A model generated the notes under the pieces. It was not told where the DNA came from and ran no database searches. It was given only the letters and a program-made list of their open reading frames with translations. Shown piece by piece: positions 11,275 to 22,002 of a stretch of 64,000 nt of DNA (its first letter is position 1; every line of letters begins with the position of its first letter). This DNA comes from Mikania micrantha. Lineage: Eukaryota > Streptophyta > Magnoliopsida > Asterales > Asteraceae. The stretch is from the NCBI GenBank assembly GCA_009363875.1, contig CM018697.1, forward strand, positions 52,159,484 to 52,223,483. Direction: 5' to 3'. The position numbers were made by a program, and so were the translations under genes.

Positions 11275-11640
11275 TTGTTCGACCGGCCGAATGGCCAAGA
11301 ACAGCTCAGCGAATGAGCCAACCATTCGTCGAATGGCCCGAAATTCTGATTCGGCCGAATGGCCAACCCTAGCCGAAGCACTCATTCGATCGGCCATGGC
11401 TTCATTCGGTTGGGTTCTCATTCACAGGCATCCATTCGGCCAAGTTCCAGTCGCCATAGTCATTTGCCCCTACACTCCCTTCGGCCATGTATCATTCGGT
11501 CGACTACCTTCTTCGGCCCTAGTCATTCGATCGGCACTTCTATTCGACCCATCTACTATTCGCTGGCCTAGGATGGTTCGGCCAGGTCCTCCCATTCGGC
11601 AGCCACATTCGGAACCAGTGAGGGCTCGGCCAAGTGGGTT
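11275..11640 (+). repeat. ATTCGGCC-rich tract, element F LTR
   Basis: Many copies of ATTCGG/CGGCC occur at irregular spacing, at the position where D, A and E carry CGAACC. The motif differs but architecture and location correspond. Several overlapping frames appear on both strands because stop codons are rare here; none has protein-like features. Confidence 0.6.
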
Positions 11641-12749
11641 GAATGGGACTAAGTGGGTGCATGCTAGGGTTGAGGGTGTATGTGTGTGCATGCATGGGTT
11701 GGGACTTCTTTGTGTGGGCATGGGAAACAAAGTGGGGTTCACGACATGGCATCAACTTTAGGAAGGCTATGGGTTAAGTATAAAGAAGAACAAGATAAAG
11801 GCTAATACGGTGTCATCATGGAGCAATAAACTGAGGGTTTTTATAGTATCAATGGAGCATTAAACCAAATAATGATCATATCAACGACAAGGGTTAAACT
11901 AAAGTTCTTTTAAATAGTCATGAGAGTTAAACTAATGATTTAAACTCATTGGCATTAATGAACGGTCTTCTTAAATCATACGATCAAATAATGAAGGTTA
12001 TAAATACCTTGGAGGTTAAAACCTTTGAAAAGTCATGATATTATCTAAATATAGGGTGAGAGTGTTAATTTAATCATTAACACCTGAACCCTAGGAAGAT
12101 CAATTAGAAAGCAAAGCCCAATCAATAGGCCCGAGGTTGGCCCAATGGGCTTAACCAAAGCCCAACATGTGTAATTTCACATTTCTTGAATTACTTATGT
12201 TTTAATAAAAGAAAATAAATGGTAAATTCTTTCAAATTAAAATAAAGGATTTTTATAATTAAATGATCATTTTAAAATGGGTTAACTTAAAATAATTGAC
12301 TAAATGTTTATAATTAATAATGTAGGATTGGGGATCAATTATGGGGAATGTCTTAGACTAGATAGAAGGAGTTATAGAAGCACGTTAGTAATCTAGGACA
12401 CTTAGTTGCACACCGAGACCAAACCCTAGATACGACGATTAAGAATACTTATCGTATAAGAATTCTCTTAAAACAACTCAGGAACTGAAGAAACATAACC
12501 TACAAACAAAGAGCGCGCATTTTGTGATACTTCTATTGCACAACAACACAGGTGAGTTCGTTGCCCCTTTTCTAAACATTTTTGTTTTAAAACGCGGGGC
12601 TGAGAAGCATGCGTAAACTGTTTTATTTAAATTGTTTACCTAAATGCTTTTAATTTGTATATGTTTTACATGTATAACTGTTATTCTAGACTTCTGTCTA
12701 GGTAAACTGTTTATTGGTCTTAAAATGAGTTATCTATTCGTCATGAGTG

Positions 12750-13015
12750 AATAACTCTTCAAATCAAAGAACTCTTTTCAAAGAACTATTTTCAAAGAAC
12801 CAAAGCTCTAAAACAAAGTACTATTTTTCAAAGGTCTATTTCAAAGAACTAACCATCTATTTCAAAGAACTATTGATCTATTTTCAAAGAACTAATTCAA
12901 GAGTGTGTTGTCAAAGAACTAACGATCTAATTTCAAAGAACTATTTCAAAAGGGTGTTGTCAAAGAACTAACGATCTAACGATCTATTTACAAAGAACTA
13001 TTTCAAGGGTCTAAC
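12750..13015 (+). repeat. CAAAGAAC tandem array
   Basis: About a dozen or more copies of TTTCAAAGAACTA-like units with variable spacing lie inside the putative F intron. The frame over it is repetitive (KELF, KELL) and not considered a gene. Confidence 0.8.
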
Positions 13016-13562
13016 TGGGAAATATCAAAGATAGCATGTGCCATTCTCAGGTTTGAAAGATGTCCTAGCTAGACTGATCGAATATGAGACACATGTTTGA
13101 TGATATTTACAGTATTCCCTAACTGTTTTGAGGAACATCTAGGAAATGCTCAAAGATAACATGTGCCAAAGAACTATATGAACTATGGATGATCTAAAGA
13201 ACTATAAAAGCCTATATATCAAAAGATGTCTTCGCTAGACTGATTGATTATAGGTCACATGTTTGATGAGGTTTATAGATCTCCTTTACTACTAAGTACC
13301 TGATTGCTATACTAGTCTACTCGAGTATGACCAAGGCCCAATCATTAGGACTTAGATTTTTATTAAATGTTTATTTATTTATTTAATTAAGCATTTATTT
13401 CACTGTTGTACAATTGTTGTGGTTGATCATACTTGTGTGATGAACTCAAAGGATCCATAGAGATCTCAAATCGTTGTATTTACAGGAACAAAGAACTGAA
13501 GAACAAATGGGTAAATGGTAGGGGTAAAATGCTTAATTATCATTAACACCAATGTCCTATGT

Positions 13563-13644
13563 GGATTAGTATGTGGTGGGACGGCGTCTGGACGGGTTGT
13601 AGGCTCGACTCAGGGGTATGCCCTATATATAAGCATACCGATCT
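13563..13644 (+). other. Covarying TATATA cassette, copy F-1
   Basis: The upstream arm GGATTAGTATG and downstream CATACCGATCT pair at 10 of 11 positions counting G-U. The core is GTGGTGGGACGGCGTCTGG...GGTATGCCCTATATATAAG. Confidence 0.62.
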
Positions 13645-13849
13645 GGATGATACATGTGATGTTAATGAGATTAAGGTTGTTACCTGAGGGTTTAACAAAT
13701 GTTTTGAGTGTACATTAGAACTATAGAGGAATGGAAGTGTGTGGTTGTAACACCCCAAATTTTCTAATACAAGTTATTTGGATCCTACATTCGAGTAACG
13801 AACAAGTAACTTGTAGAGAGATCGACGAAAAATAACCAAGATGGGGCGT

Positions 13850-14515
13850 AGAAATCGTGTACTCGAAATGAGGGAGGTTTCGAGTACACCATATTTCGAG
13901 TACACCAGTTTTCGAGTATGCCAGAACTCGTGTACTCAAGATTTCGAGTACCAGCCCTTGCCTATAAATAGTGGTGCCTTGGGAATTGTGCGAACCTTTG
14001 GCTGGAAACACATTCTCTCTCGAGTACACGAAGTAGAGTCCTGGAACTTCAACGATCGAGCTTTTAATCAACCAAACGGAAGAGGAAACGCATGAGGATC
14101 TACAGGAGTGCTCATCTACCTTCAAGTAAGTGATCCAAACTGAAAAGTTAGGATTTTTAGACAAAAGTGAACTTATGCATAAAGCTCACACCTTTATGCA
14201 TAAAGTTCGGAAATTTTAGGTACCAGTGTGTTGGTAACACCCTAAGGAACCTAGAACTAGCTCCCCAAAACCTTAGATGAATTTCTGAGATGTTTAATGA
14301 CGAAAGTAATGAGTACACGAAATCCTGCACAAAGGGTACTCGAAATCATACTCAGAGTTTCGAGTACATGGTCATTTCGAGTACAAGGGTTACTTCGAGT
14401 ACATGGCCATTTCGAGTACAAAGGTTATTTCGTGTACATGGCCATTTCGAGTACAAAGGTTATTTCGTGTACATGGCTATTTCGAGTACAAAGGTTATTT
14501 TGTGTACACTAATGT
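13850..14515 (+). repeat. CGAGTAC-motif region and 35-bp array, element B LTR1
   Basis: More than 15 copies of CGAGTAC, CGTGTAC or their complement GTACTCG occur, flanking the TATA box on both sides. From about 14360 they become a tandem array with unit CATTTCGAGTACAAAGGTTA plus TTTCGTGTACATGGC. LTR2 carries the array at 21555-21680 with fewer units. Confidence 0.8.
13961..13970 (+). promoter_or_regulatory. TATA box, element B LTR1
   Basis: CCTATAAATA is a good plant TATA match about 215 bp into the LTR. LTR2 has the same at about 21155. Transcription would be expected to start about 30 bp downstream. Confidence 0.65.
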
Positions 14516-14720
14516 CGATTACAGGAGTGCTTCATGAACAACAAGTGTTTCGAATGCTAACAGTTCCGAGGACTTGTAGTTATGAGGGGAACTAGTAGGC
14601 TACGGGGACTTAGAATAAATTCTAAGTCTAAAAATGGAATATGATAAGATAATGCAAAGATGTAGGTTCCTAAGTCCCTAGCTAAGGAGTTCGGCTAAGG
14701 GAACAGGCAACTACTATCAG

Positions 14721-15626
14721 GTGAGTTCTAGACGCCTTCTTTTATGTTTATTGTTTTGGGCTGACATACATGCTTATTGTTATGATGTTATATGCTCATG
14801 ATGATGATGAATGAATGATGATATACCCTAACTATGTATGCATGTTTATGTGCTAGTATAATCTATGCATGAAAGTATGCTATGTATGATGAATGCATGA
14901 TAAATGAGTTATGTTAATGAATAACATGCCATGATAATGATGCTAGCATACAATATGATGATGACTCTATGATAACATGCTTCATGATGGTAACTATGAG
15001 AATAGTTATAAGAGTATGACAAGGTCCTAGGTTGCTAGGATGGAAGTATGATATGTAGGCATGATGCCATGATGTTATGATATGATAACGATGCTAGTAT
15101 GATATGATGACTTGTGCATGATGCTAGTATGTTATGATGGTATGATGAAATAATGCTAGTATGACATGCCTAATATGCCATGATGACTACGATGAATGAT
15201 GTTATGATGCTAGCAGGAAATGTTATGGTGATTATGATAAAACAAGATATGATGCTAGTATATCATGCATGACGAATGAACGATGCTCCTATAAGTTTTA
15301 TAGGATATGTATGAGGGATGTACCAGTAATTGTGCTGGGTAGGTATGATAGTCAACCACGACTATAACTGGGTATGATAGTCAACCACGACTATAACTGG
15401 GTATGATAGTCAACCACGACTATAACTGGGTATGGAGCCTGGTGCCAGCATAAGCCCACTGTTCTTATGGTAACAGTGGAACGTATGACGATGATGTTAA
15501 GGATCTTATGTGCTAAGGTTATGGACTATGTTTATGAAATGATGTTTATGTTAAGTATGTTTAATGTTGTTTTATGAAAACTAGAACTCACCAGCGTAAG
15601 CTGACTTGATTTAGCATGTATGTCAG
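14721..15626 (+). other. Putative LTR intron / paired module, element B LTR1
   Basis: The donor-like ATCAG|GTGAGTTCTA is perfectly complementary over 11 nt (GGTGAGTTCTA with TAGAACTCACC) to 15582-15592. The second site is followed by the hairpin CAGC-gtaa-GCTG, a CATGT and TGTCAG|GTTAAG. In LTR2 the acceptor AG is mutated (TGTCAT, about 44500), while LTR3 keeps TGTCAG. Confidence 0.55.
15340..15430 (+). repeat. 29-bp hairpin minisatellite, three units
   Basis: The units are GGGTATGATAGTCAACCACG plus ACTATAACT; each contains the stem ATAGTC-aaccac-GACTAT. LTR2 of the same element has nine units (44038-44308), so the array length changed after insertion. Confidence 0.9.
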
Positions 15627-15848
15627 GTTAAGGCTAAGGCGAAAGAAGTTATGGAGCTCAGGGCATCAAGATAGAGAATCCGATGGTTTTGGCAATCCGA
15701 TATGTTTTTGATACAGACACTTTATTGATTTCTGTCTATCAAACTATGTTTACAATTCCGCTGCATGATTATGAAAGTTTTTAGTTTAAGAGCTATGTGT
15801 TATGACGAAACCAACCTCTATGGGGTCTCCCGGTTTCGGGGCCTCACA

Positions 15849-16176
15849 AGTTGGTATCAGAGCCATAGTTTGAGAGATCTTGGCATCCCAAATGCCAAGA
15901 CTTAAACTGAGAATGGGATTAAATGATGCGGATTGCCAACCACGGATGAACAGATGCCACGAGCTGAATGTTATGTACGAGTTAAGATGTAGATCTATGG
16001 TTAGAAAGGTAGTGACATGCACATTGAGGAGATGGGATGGGAAACGGTTAGAGCCTATGAGTTGGGTAAATGGTTAATAACACCTGATCAACGTCATTAA
16101 CGATTTACAAGGCTTATTCCGTGCTAAACTGATCCTATACTGACTCATCAATTGTTGCATTATGTAGAAAGTTAAG
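15849..16176 (+). other. Element B primer-binding site and short leader
   Basis: TGGTATCAGAGCC (15852-15864) follows the LTR end CCTCACA after three bases. The 300-bp leader has no cassette. Gag begins at 16177 in an AAGATGGCT context. Confidence 0.88.
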
Positions 16177-18882
16177 ATGGCTGGACGAAAGGGTAGACCA
16201 CGAAAACAACCACAGGGAACAGGGGAGCCACATGTCGAGGCCGAGAAACCTGTCAATGAAGGAGGAGATGAGCACAGTGAGCCATCGCAAAATGAAGAGG
16301 AGTTCACACTAGAGCCTATTGTAGTAAAGGCTATTTCTGATGAGGTCTGCAAGATCATGAATGAAAAGATGCCGGCAATGATTGCTAAGGCACTGAAGGA
16401 TGCTCTGAAAGACAAGTCTGAGGGAACTAAAGAAAGCACCGAAGAAGATGATGTGGTGATCATCGAGACTAAGAGCGACGACTCTATGACTGGGAAACTG
16501 AAGGGCTGTGACTACAAGTCCTTCAAGGGATGTAACCCACCGACCTTTGATGGAAAGAAGGATGCTGTGGCCACCTGCCATTGGATTTCTGCGATGGAGG
16601 CTATTATCTCCATCAGTGAGTGCCGAATTGATCAAGCTGTCAAGTTTGCAGCTCACTCTTTCGTCGAGGAGGCACTTCACTGGTGGAACACCATTAAGCA
16701 GTCCAAAGCTGCAGCTGATGTAGAGAAGATGACTTCGGACGATCTCAAGGAACTGGTTACTAAACAGTTATGTCCCAAGAATGAACTCGATAAGGTTGAA
16801 AGGGAGTTTCTGGTTCTAAAAGCTGGGAGTCTGAACCACCGGCAGTACACGTCGAGGTTTAATGAGATGGCTAGACTTGTTCCTCATTTGGTTTCTACCG
16901 CAGAACGCAGGGTGAAGTTGTACATGGAGGGTTTGCCTCCAAAGGTTCGGATTCATGTGAAGGCGAATGCTCCTAAGACTTATGATTCCACTGTGGAGCT
17001 CAATGGAATAGTTTGGGACGATAATATGTCAGCTGAACCAGCCAAAGAAGAAGCAAAGGTGAAAGAGTCCTCCGAGACTAAGCGGGGTCGAACAGACCAA
17101 CGAAAGTTTTCAGGCAAAAAGGTGAAGCGTGAGGATGCGAACCGATGCAGCAAGTGTGGTAAAATTCACACCGGACAGTTCTTGGTGGGCACTAACTTAT
17201 GTTTTCGATGCGGAAAGACGGGGCATTTTTCCAGCAATTGCCCAAGTGCCACCAGATGCTACAACTGCAACGGGTTTGGACATCTGTCTAAAGATTGCAG
17301 GCAACCACGGGCCGATGCTTCGGGCTCGGGTAAGAAAGAAGAGAAAGGAAAGGAGAAGCAGAAGGCTAAAGCACGGGCTTTCACGATGACCAAGGAAGAT
17401 GCGATTAAGGACCCCGACGTGGTCACAGGTACCTTTTCTATCAACAATATTCGTGCTTCTGTATTGTTTGATTCTGGTGCCAGTATGAGTTTTGTATCTT
17501 CTACTTTCGGTGATGGGTTATCTGGAATGGTTAAGAAGATAGATCGGGTAATTGATGTGGAGACGGCTATTGGTAAGATGACCAGGGTGACTGAGGCTAT
17601 TGATGATTGTTATGTTGAGATAGAAGGTCACAGGTTCCCTGTCCGATTGTTTCTGATAACCTTAGGAGGCTTCGATGTAGTTTTGGGTATGGACTGGTTA
17701 GCCAAATATGAGGCTAACATTGTATGTCGACGAAAGATGATATGTTTACGTGCGATGGATGGGAGTTCCGTAACGGTTTATGGTGATAAAACGATGTATG
17801 CGCCGAAAATCATTTCGATGATCAAGGCTGATGATATGATGAGGCGGGGGTGCGGTGCCTACTTGGCCTATGTGATTGAGGAACGTAATGATACGAGGAC
17901 GATTGATGATGTTCCTGTGGTGCGTAACTTCCCCGATGTATCCCCTGAGGAATTGCCTGGATTACCACCTGAGCGGGAAATTGAGTTCCAGATCGACTTA
18001 GTGCCAGGGGCACAACCCGTTTCCAAAACACCTTACCGTCTAGCTCCAACAGAGATGAAGGAAATGATGACCCAGCTACAAGAACTCCTCGATAAAGGTT
18101 TTATACGACCAAGTGTCTCCCCGTGGGGAGCACCGGTGCTGTTCGTTAAGAAGAAAGATGGAAGTATGCGTACGTGTATCGATTACAGGGAACTGAATAA
18201 GTTGACCGTAAAGAACGAGGGAGACCATGCTTGCCACATACGTGAGGTATTGGAAATCCTAAGGAAAGAGAAACTTTATGCTAAGTTATCCAAATGTGCT
18301 TTCTGGTTACGAGAGGTACAGTTTTTGGGTCACGTGGTGAACCCAGAAGGAATTATGGTAGATCCAGCTAAGGTTGAAACGATTATGAAATGGAGCCCTC
18401 CGAAGTCACCCACGGAAGTACGCAGTTTTCTTGGTTTGGCCGGTTATTATCGGAGATTCATTCAGGACTTCTCCAAGCTAGCGACGCCGTTGACAAAGCT
18501 CACGAGGAAAGATGTAAAGTACGAATGGGGTCCGAACCAAGAACAAGCGTTTTCAGTGCTAAAGGAGAAACTTACCCAAGCTCCTGTTCTAGCATTGCCA
18601 GATGGAAATGATGATCTTGTTGTGTATGCCGATGCGTCACGACAAGGGTTGGGATGCGTACAGATGCAAAGGGGAAGGGTGATAGCTTATGCTTCGTGCC
18701 AGCTAAAGACGCATGAGGCTAACTACCCGACCCACGATCTTGAACTCGCTACAGTGGTGTTTGCATTAAATATGGAGACACTATCTGTATGGAGTAAGGA
18801 GTACCATCTATACCGACCACAAGAGCTTGAAGTATTTCTTCGAGCAAAAGGATTTGAACATGAGGCAGAGACGATGGCTTGA
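16177..18882 (+). pseudogene. gag-pol: Element B gag-protease-RT (core deleted)-RNase H, frameshifted
   Basis: The frame has 901 residues. A basic N-terminus (MAGRKGRPRKQ) and acidic linker precede the gag domain (HWWNTIK). Next come CSKCGKIHTG, two knuckles (CFRCGKTGHFSSNC about residue 341; CYNCNGFGHLSKDC about 360) and the protease FDSGASMSF (about 430). Reverse transcriptase begins normally (PWGAPVLFVKKKDG, CIDYRELNKLTVKN) but at about nucleotide 18216 jumps to EGDHACHIREVLEIL. The whole palm segment with FIDD is missing, about 100 residues, in frame. RNase H starts (YADASRQG) and is then lost to a 2-bp deletion near 18768, so the last 40 residues are out of frame. No active RT is possible. 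Confidence 0.92.
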
Positions 18883-19654
18883 GCTGTTAAAGGATTATGA
18901 TTGTGATATTTTATATCACCCGGGAAAGGCCAATGTGGTGGCAGATTCCCTAAGTCGCAAGACCGAGCATCCTGCCATACGAGTAAAATCGTATAGTTTG
19001 GTGATAACGCCAGACTTTCTAAATGAGCTCAAGCAGGCGCAACAGGAAGGACTGAAAGAAGAGAATGTGGGTTTTGAACGAGTCTTCGGTCAAGTCAAGA
19101 ACTTGGAAGACAATGATCATGGTGTGAAGGTACGATTCGGTCGTATGTGGGTGCCCAAAAATGGGGACATTCGATCAAGGATTTTAGATGAAGCCCACAA
19201 ATCACGATATTCGGTGCATCCCGGTGAGACGAAGATGTATCAAGATCTTCGAAAGGACTATTGGTGGCCGGGTATGAAGTTTAACGTGATGCAGTATGTG
19301 AACCGGTGCCTTACTTGTGCGCAAGTGAAGGCTGAACATCAGAAGCCCTACGGATATGTGCAACCTATTGAGGTACCGGAATGGAAGTGGGAACACATCA
19401 CTATGGATTTTATCACCAAGCTACCGAGAACAGCTAAACGACATGATACCATATCGGTGATTGTGGACCGACTGACGAAGAGTGCACATTTTCTTCCTAT
19501 CAGGGAAACGTTTACGTCCGAAAGGTTGTCTGAGTTGTTTGTGAAAGAGATTGTGACCCGGCATGGAGTTCCTGTCTCCATTGTGTCAGATCGGGATACG
19601 AGGTTTACTTCAGATTCTGGAAGCAGTTTCATGATGCTATGGGAACGAGACTGA
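18827..19654 (+). pseudogene. pol: Element B RNase H end and integrase N-terminal/core part
   Basis: This is the continuation after the 2-bp frameshift. It contains the RNase H C-terminus (LNMRQRRWLELL, YHPGKANVVADSLSRK), the integrase zinc finger (HKSRYSVHPG, CLTCAQVKAEH), MDFITKLPRT, VDRLTKSAHFLP and SDRDTRF. A one-base deletion near 19609 then throws the frame, ending at 19654. Integrase is split before its catalytic Glu. Confidence 0.9.
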
Positions 19655-20235
19655 ACATCAGTACCGCCTATCACCCCCAGACGGATGGACAGTCTGAAAG
19701 GACTATCCAAACATTGGAGGATATGCTTAGGGAGTGCATTATCGATTTTGGAGGAAGCTGGGATGATCATTTGCCATTGGTGGAGTTTTCTTACAATAAC
19801 AGTTACCACACCAGTATCGGAATGCCCCCATATGAGGCGTTGTACGGAAGATGATGTAGGACCCCGGTATGTTGGGGTGAAGTTGGTCAGAAGGAGATAG
19901 GAAATAAAGCTGCAGTAATTGATATGGCAGAAAAGCTACGGGTGATAAAAGCACGAATGAAAGCTGCACAAGATCGCCAAAAGTCTTACGCTGACAAGCA
20001 CCGGAGACCGATCGAGTTTGATGTTGGCGATCGAGTGTTGCTGAAAGTATCACCATGGAAGGGAATCATTCGATTCAGAAAGCTAGGCAAGTTGAGTCCG
20101 AGGTACATCGGACCGTTTCAGGTAAAGGCAAGGGTAGGGAAAGTCGCGTATCGATTGGACCTACCAGAGGAGCTGAACGGGATTCATCCTACCTTCCACG
20201 TGTCACATCTTAGGAAGTGTTTGGCAGACGAGGAG
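19639..20235 (+). pseudogene. pol: Element B integrase C-terminal pieces
   Basis: The frame resumes with GTRLNISTAYHPQTDG, ERTIQTLEDML and NSYHTSIGM. It stops at TGA (about 19852) where relatives have an arginine after LYGR. The same reading resumes with AEKLRVIKARMKAAQDRQ, VLLKVSPWKGI, GKLSPRYIGPF and FHVSHLRKCLADEE. It is then broken by a 450-bp AT-rich insertion. Confidence 0.88.
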
Positions 20236-20690
20236 GGTTCCTAAGAAAACCATCGTTTTGGAGAAAACTAAGAAAACTAATCACAATCATTACCAATTAT
20301 TTTTTTTTCATTTTTTCTTTTCTATTTCCTTTTTATTATAAGATAAGAAATGTAAAAAAAGAAATAAAATAGAAAAAAATATATATTTTAGGTTATTACA
20401 TATGTGTAATCACTATGTTACACATACTGATTACATATATGTAACTTGATAAGTGACACACGAAACTTTTTGAGTTACATATATGTAATTTCATGATTTA
20501 CATATTTTTTTCAAAAAATTTTTGCGTATTATAACATTTCTATCCTTATAATAAAAAATTATGAAATTTTTTATTAAAAAATTTATTGGTTAGTATGAGT
20601 TTTTTTCTTGGTTTTCTTCAAAATAAGGAGTTTTCTCATGAACCTTCCTCTATATATATATATATAGGATTGGGTTCAAATGGTAACCCT
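20232..20690 (+). mobile_element. AT-rich MITE-like insertion in element B pol
   Basis: This insertion interrupts the pol frame between CLADEE and PLDDIEVDDLL. Near its ends lie inverted repeats, GAGGAGGGTTCCTAAGAAAAC being replaced here by positions 20232-20252 against 20628-20648 (17 of 21 complementary). A (TA)n run and GGATTGGGTTCAAATGG follow, a motif I associate with widespread plant non-autonomous DNA elements. Internal palindromes such as TTACATATATGTAA recur. No transposase frame is visible and the target duplication is not clear, so the class is uncertain. Confidence 0.6.
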
Positions 20691-20691
20691 C

Positions 20692-20894
20692 ATCCTTTGG
20701 ATGATATTGAGGTAGATGACCTACTGAACTACATTGAAGAACCAGTTGCCATTGTGGATACGAAGGAAAAGAAATTATGGAATAAAACAGTTCGTCAAGT
20801 CAAGGTTCAGTGGAAGCATCGGAAGGGTTCAGACACGACATGGGAGACGGAAGACGAAATGAGGGGGCTGTATCCTCATTTGTTCGATGTGTAA
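20692..20894 (+). pseudogene. pol: Element B chromodomain-like C-terminus
   Basis: The last 67 residues of the B polyprotein lie beyond the insertion. Visible motifs are DDIEVDDLLNYIEEPVAI, VRQVKVQW, GSDTTWETEDEM and YPHLFDV. It is in the chromodomain-like arrangement of chromovirus integrases and ends in TAA. Confidence 0.88.
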
Positions 20895-20899
20895 CAAGG

Positions 20900-20938
20900 C
20901 AGGTTTCGGGACGAAACCTATTGTAAGGAGGGGAGACT
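20900..20938 (+). other. Element B polypurine tract and covarying hairpin
   Basis: GGTTTCG-GGA-CGAAACC forms a 7-bp stem, then TATTGTAAGGAGGGGAGACT abuts LTR2. The outer stem pairs are GG/CC here but AA/TT in A, D and E. Confidence 0.85.
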
Positions 20939-22002
20939 TGTAACACCCCAAATTTTCTAATACAAGTTATTTGGATCCTACATGCGAGTAACGAATAAGT
21001 AACTTGTAGCGAGATCGACGAAAAATAACCAAGATGGGGAGTAGAAATCGTGTACTCGAAATGAGGGAGGTTTCGAGTACACCATATTTCGTGTACACCA
21101 GTTTTCGAGTACGCCAGAACTCGTGTACTCAAGATTTCGAGTACCAGCCCTTTCCTATAAATAGTGGTGCCTTGGGAATTGTGCGAACCTTTGGTTGGAA
21201 ACACATTCTCTCTCGAGTACACGAAGTAGAGTCCCGGAACTTCAAGAATCGAGCTTTTAATCGACCAAACGGAAGAGGAAACGCACGAGGATCTACAGAA
21301 GTACTCATCTAACTTCAAGTAAGTGATCCAAACTGAAAAGTTAGGACTTTTAGACAAAAGTGAACTTATGCATAAAGCTCACACCTTTATGCATAAAGTT
21401 CGGAACTTTTAGGTACCAGTGTGTTGGTAACACCCTAAGGAACCAAGAACTAGCTCCCCAAAACCTTAGATGAATTTCTGAGAAGTTTAATGACGAAAGT
21501 AATGAGTACACGAAATCCTGCACAAAGGGTACTCGAAATCATACTCAGAGTTTCGAGTACATGGTCATTTCGAGTACAAGGGTTACTTCGAGTACATGGC
21601 CATTTCGAGTACAAAGGTTATTTCGTATACATGGTCATTTCGAGTACAAAGGTTATTTCGTGTACACTAATGTCGAGTACAGGAGTGCTTCATGAACAAC
21701 AAGTGTTTCGAATGCTAACAGTTTTGAGGACTTGTAGTTATGAGGGGAACTAGTAGGCTACGGGGACTTAGAATAAATTCTAAGTATAAAAATGGAATAT
21801 GATAAGATAATGTAATGATGTAGGTTCCGAAGTCCCTAGCTAAGGAGTTCGGCTAAGGGAACAAACAACTACTATCAGGTGAGTTCTAGACGCCCTCTTT
21901 TATGTTTATTGTTTTGGGCTGACATACATGCTTATTGTTATGATGTTATGTGCTCATGATGATGAATGAATGATGATATGCCCTGACTATGTATGCATGT
22001 TT
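20939..22002 (+). repeat. Element B LTR2, left segment
   Basis: It is near-identical to the first half of LTR1, including TATA box (about 21155), CGAGTAC repeats (fewer units) and donor ATCAG|GTGAGTTCTA (21879). It stops at GCATGTTT where C is inserted and resumes at 43548. Confidence 0.93.

Larger units (their letters stand above)
10573..13745 (+). repeat. Element F: partial LTR, left segment
   Basis: This 3.2 kb without a gene resembles the LTRs of D and E in sense orientation. It has a GGTGACGAT hairpin (10610-10635), a TTTATTAGGAATCACGACCTAAA stretch also seen in D, a CT-rich leader with GAGGTAAAT (about 11090), a tract rich in ATTCGGCC (11275-11640), a donor-like CACAG|GTGAGTTCG (12552) with a GCCCC/GGGGC hairpin, a CAAAGAAC array and a cassette (13563-13644). 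Its start was replaced or displaced by A, and its continuation is at 46625. Small frames in the ATTCGG tract look like composition artefacts. Confidence 0.75.
13746..15848 (+). repeat. Element B LTR1
   Basis: The 2.1 kb LTR runs TGTAACACC...CCTCACA. It includes a TATA box CCTATAAATAG (13961), many CGAGTAC/CGTGTAC motifs, a 35-bp tandem array (about 14360-14510), a donor-like ATCAG|GTGAGTTCTA (14721), an ATGATG-rich simple region (14790-15290), three 29-bp hairpin units (15340-15430), TAGAACTCACC (15582) and an acceptor-like TGTCAG (15626). Confidence 0.93.

Noticed and set aside
11163..11761. Overlapping frames on both strands in the ATTCGG tract
   Set aside because: Stop-poor composition of a repeated motif; frames in several phases at once and no domain.
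13741..13745. Certain target-site duplication for B
   Set aside because: Flanks are GTGGT and GCGGT, not identical, and the surrounding F sequence is itself tandemly repeated, so it is only suggestive.
16074..16463. Minus-strand frames opposite gag (also 44952-45341, 3860-4345)
   Set aside because: Shadows of the coding strand; they recur wherever the same gag occurs and have no independent motifs.
20630..20690. Helitron terminus at the TCTATATATATA...GGGTTCAAATG motif
   Set aside because: No convincing 3' CTRR hairpin end or A/T target could be matched at the other side; inverted repeats fit a MITE better, so class left open.
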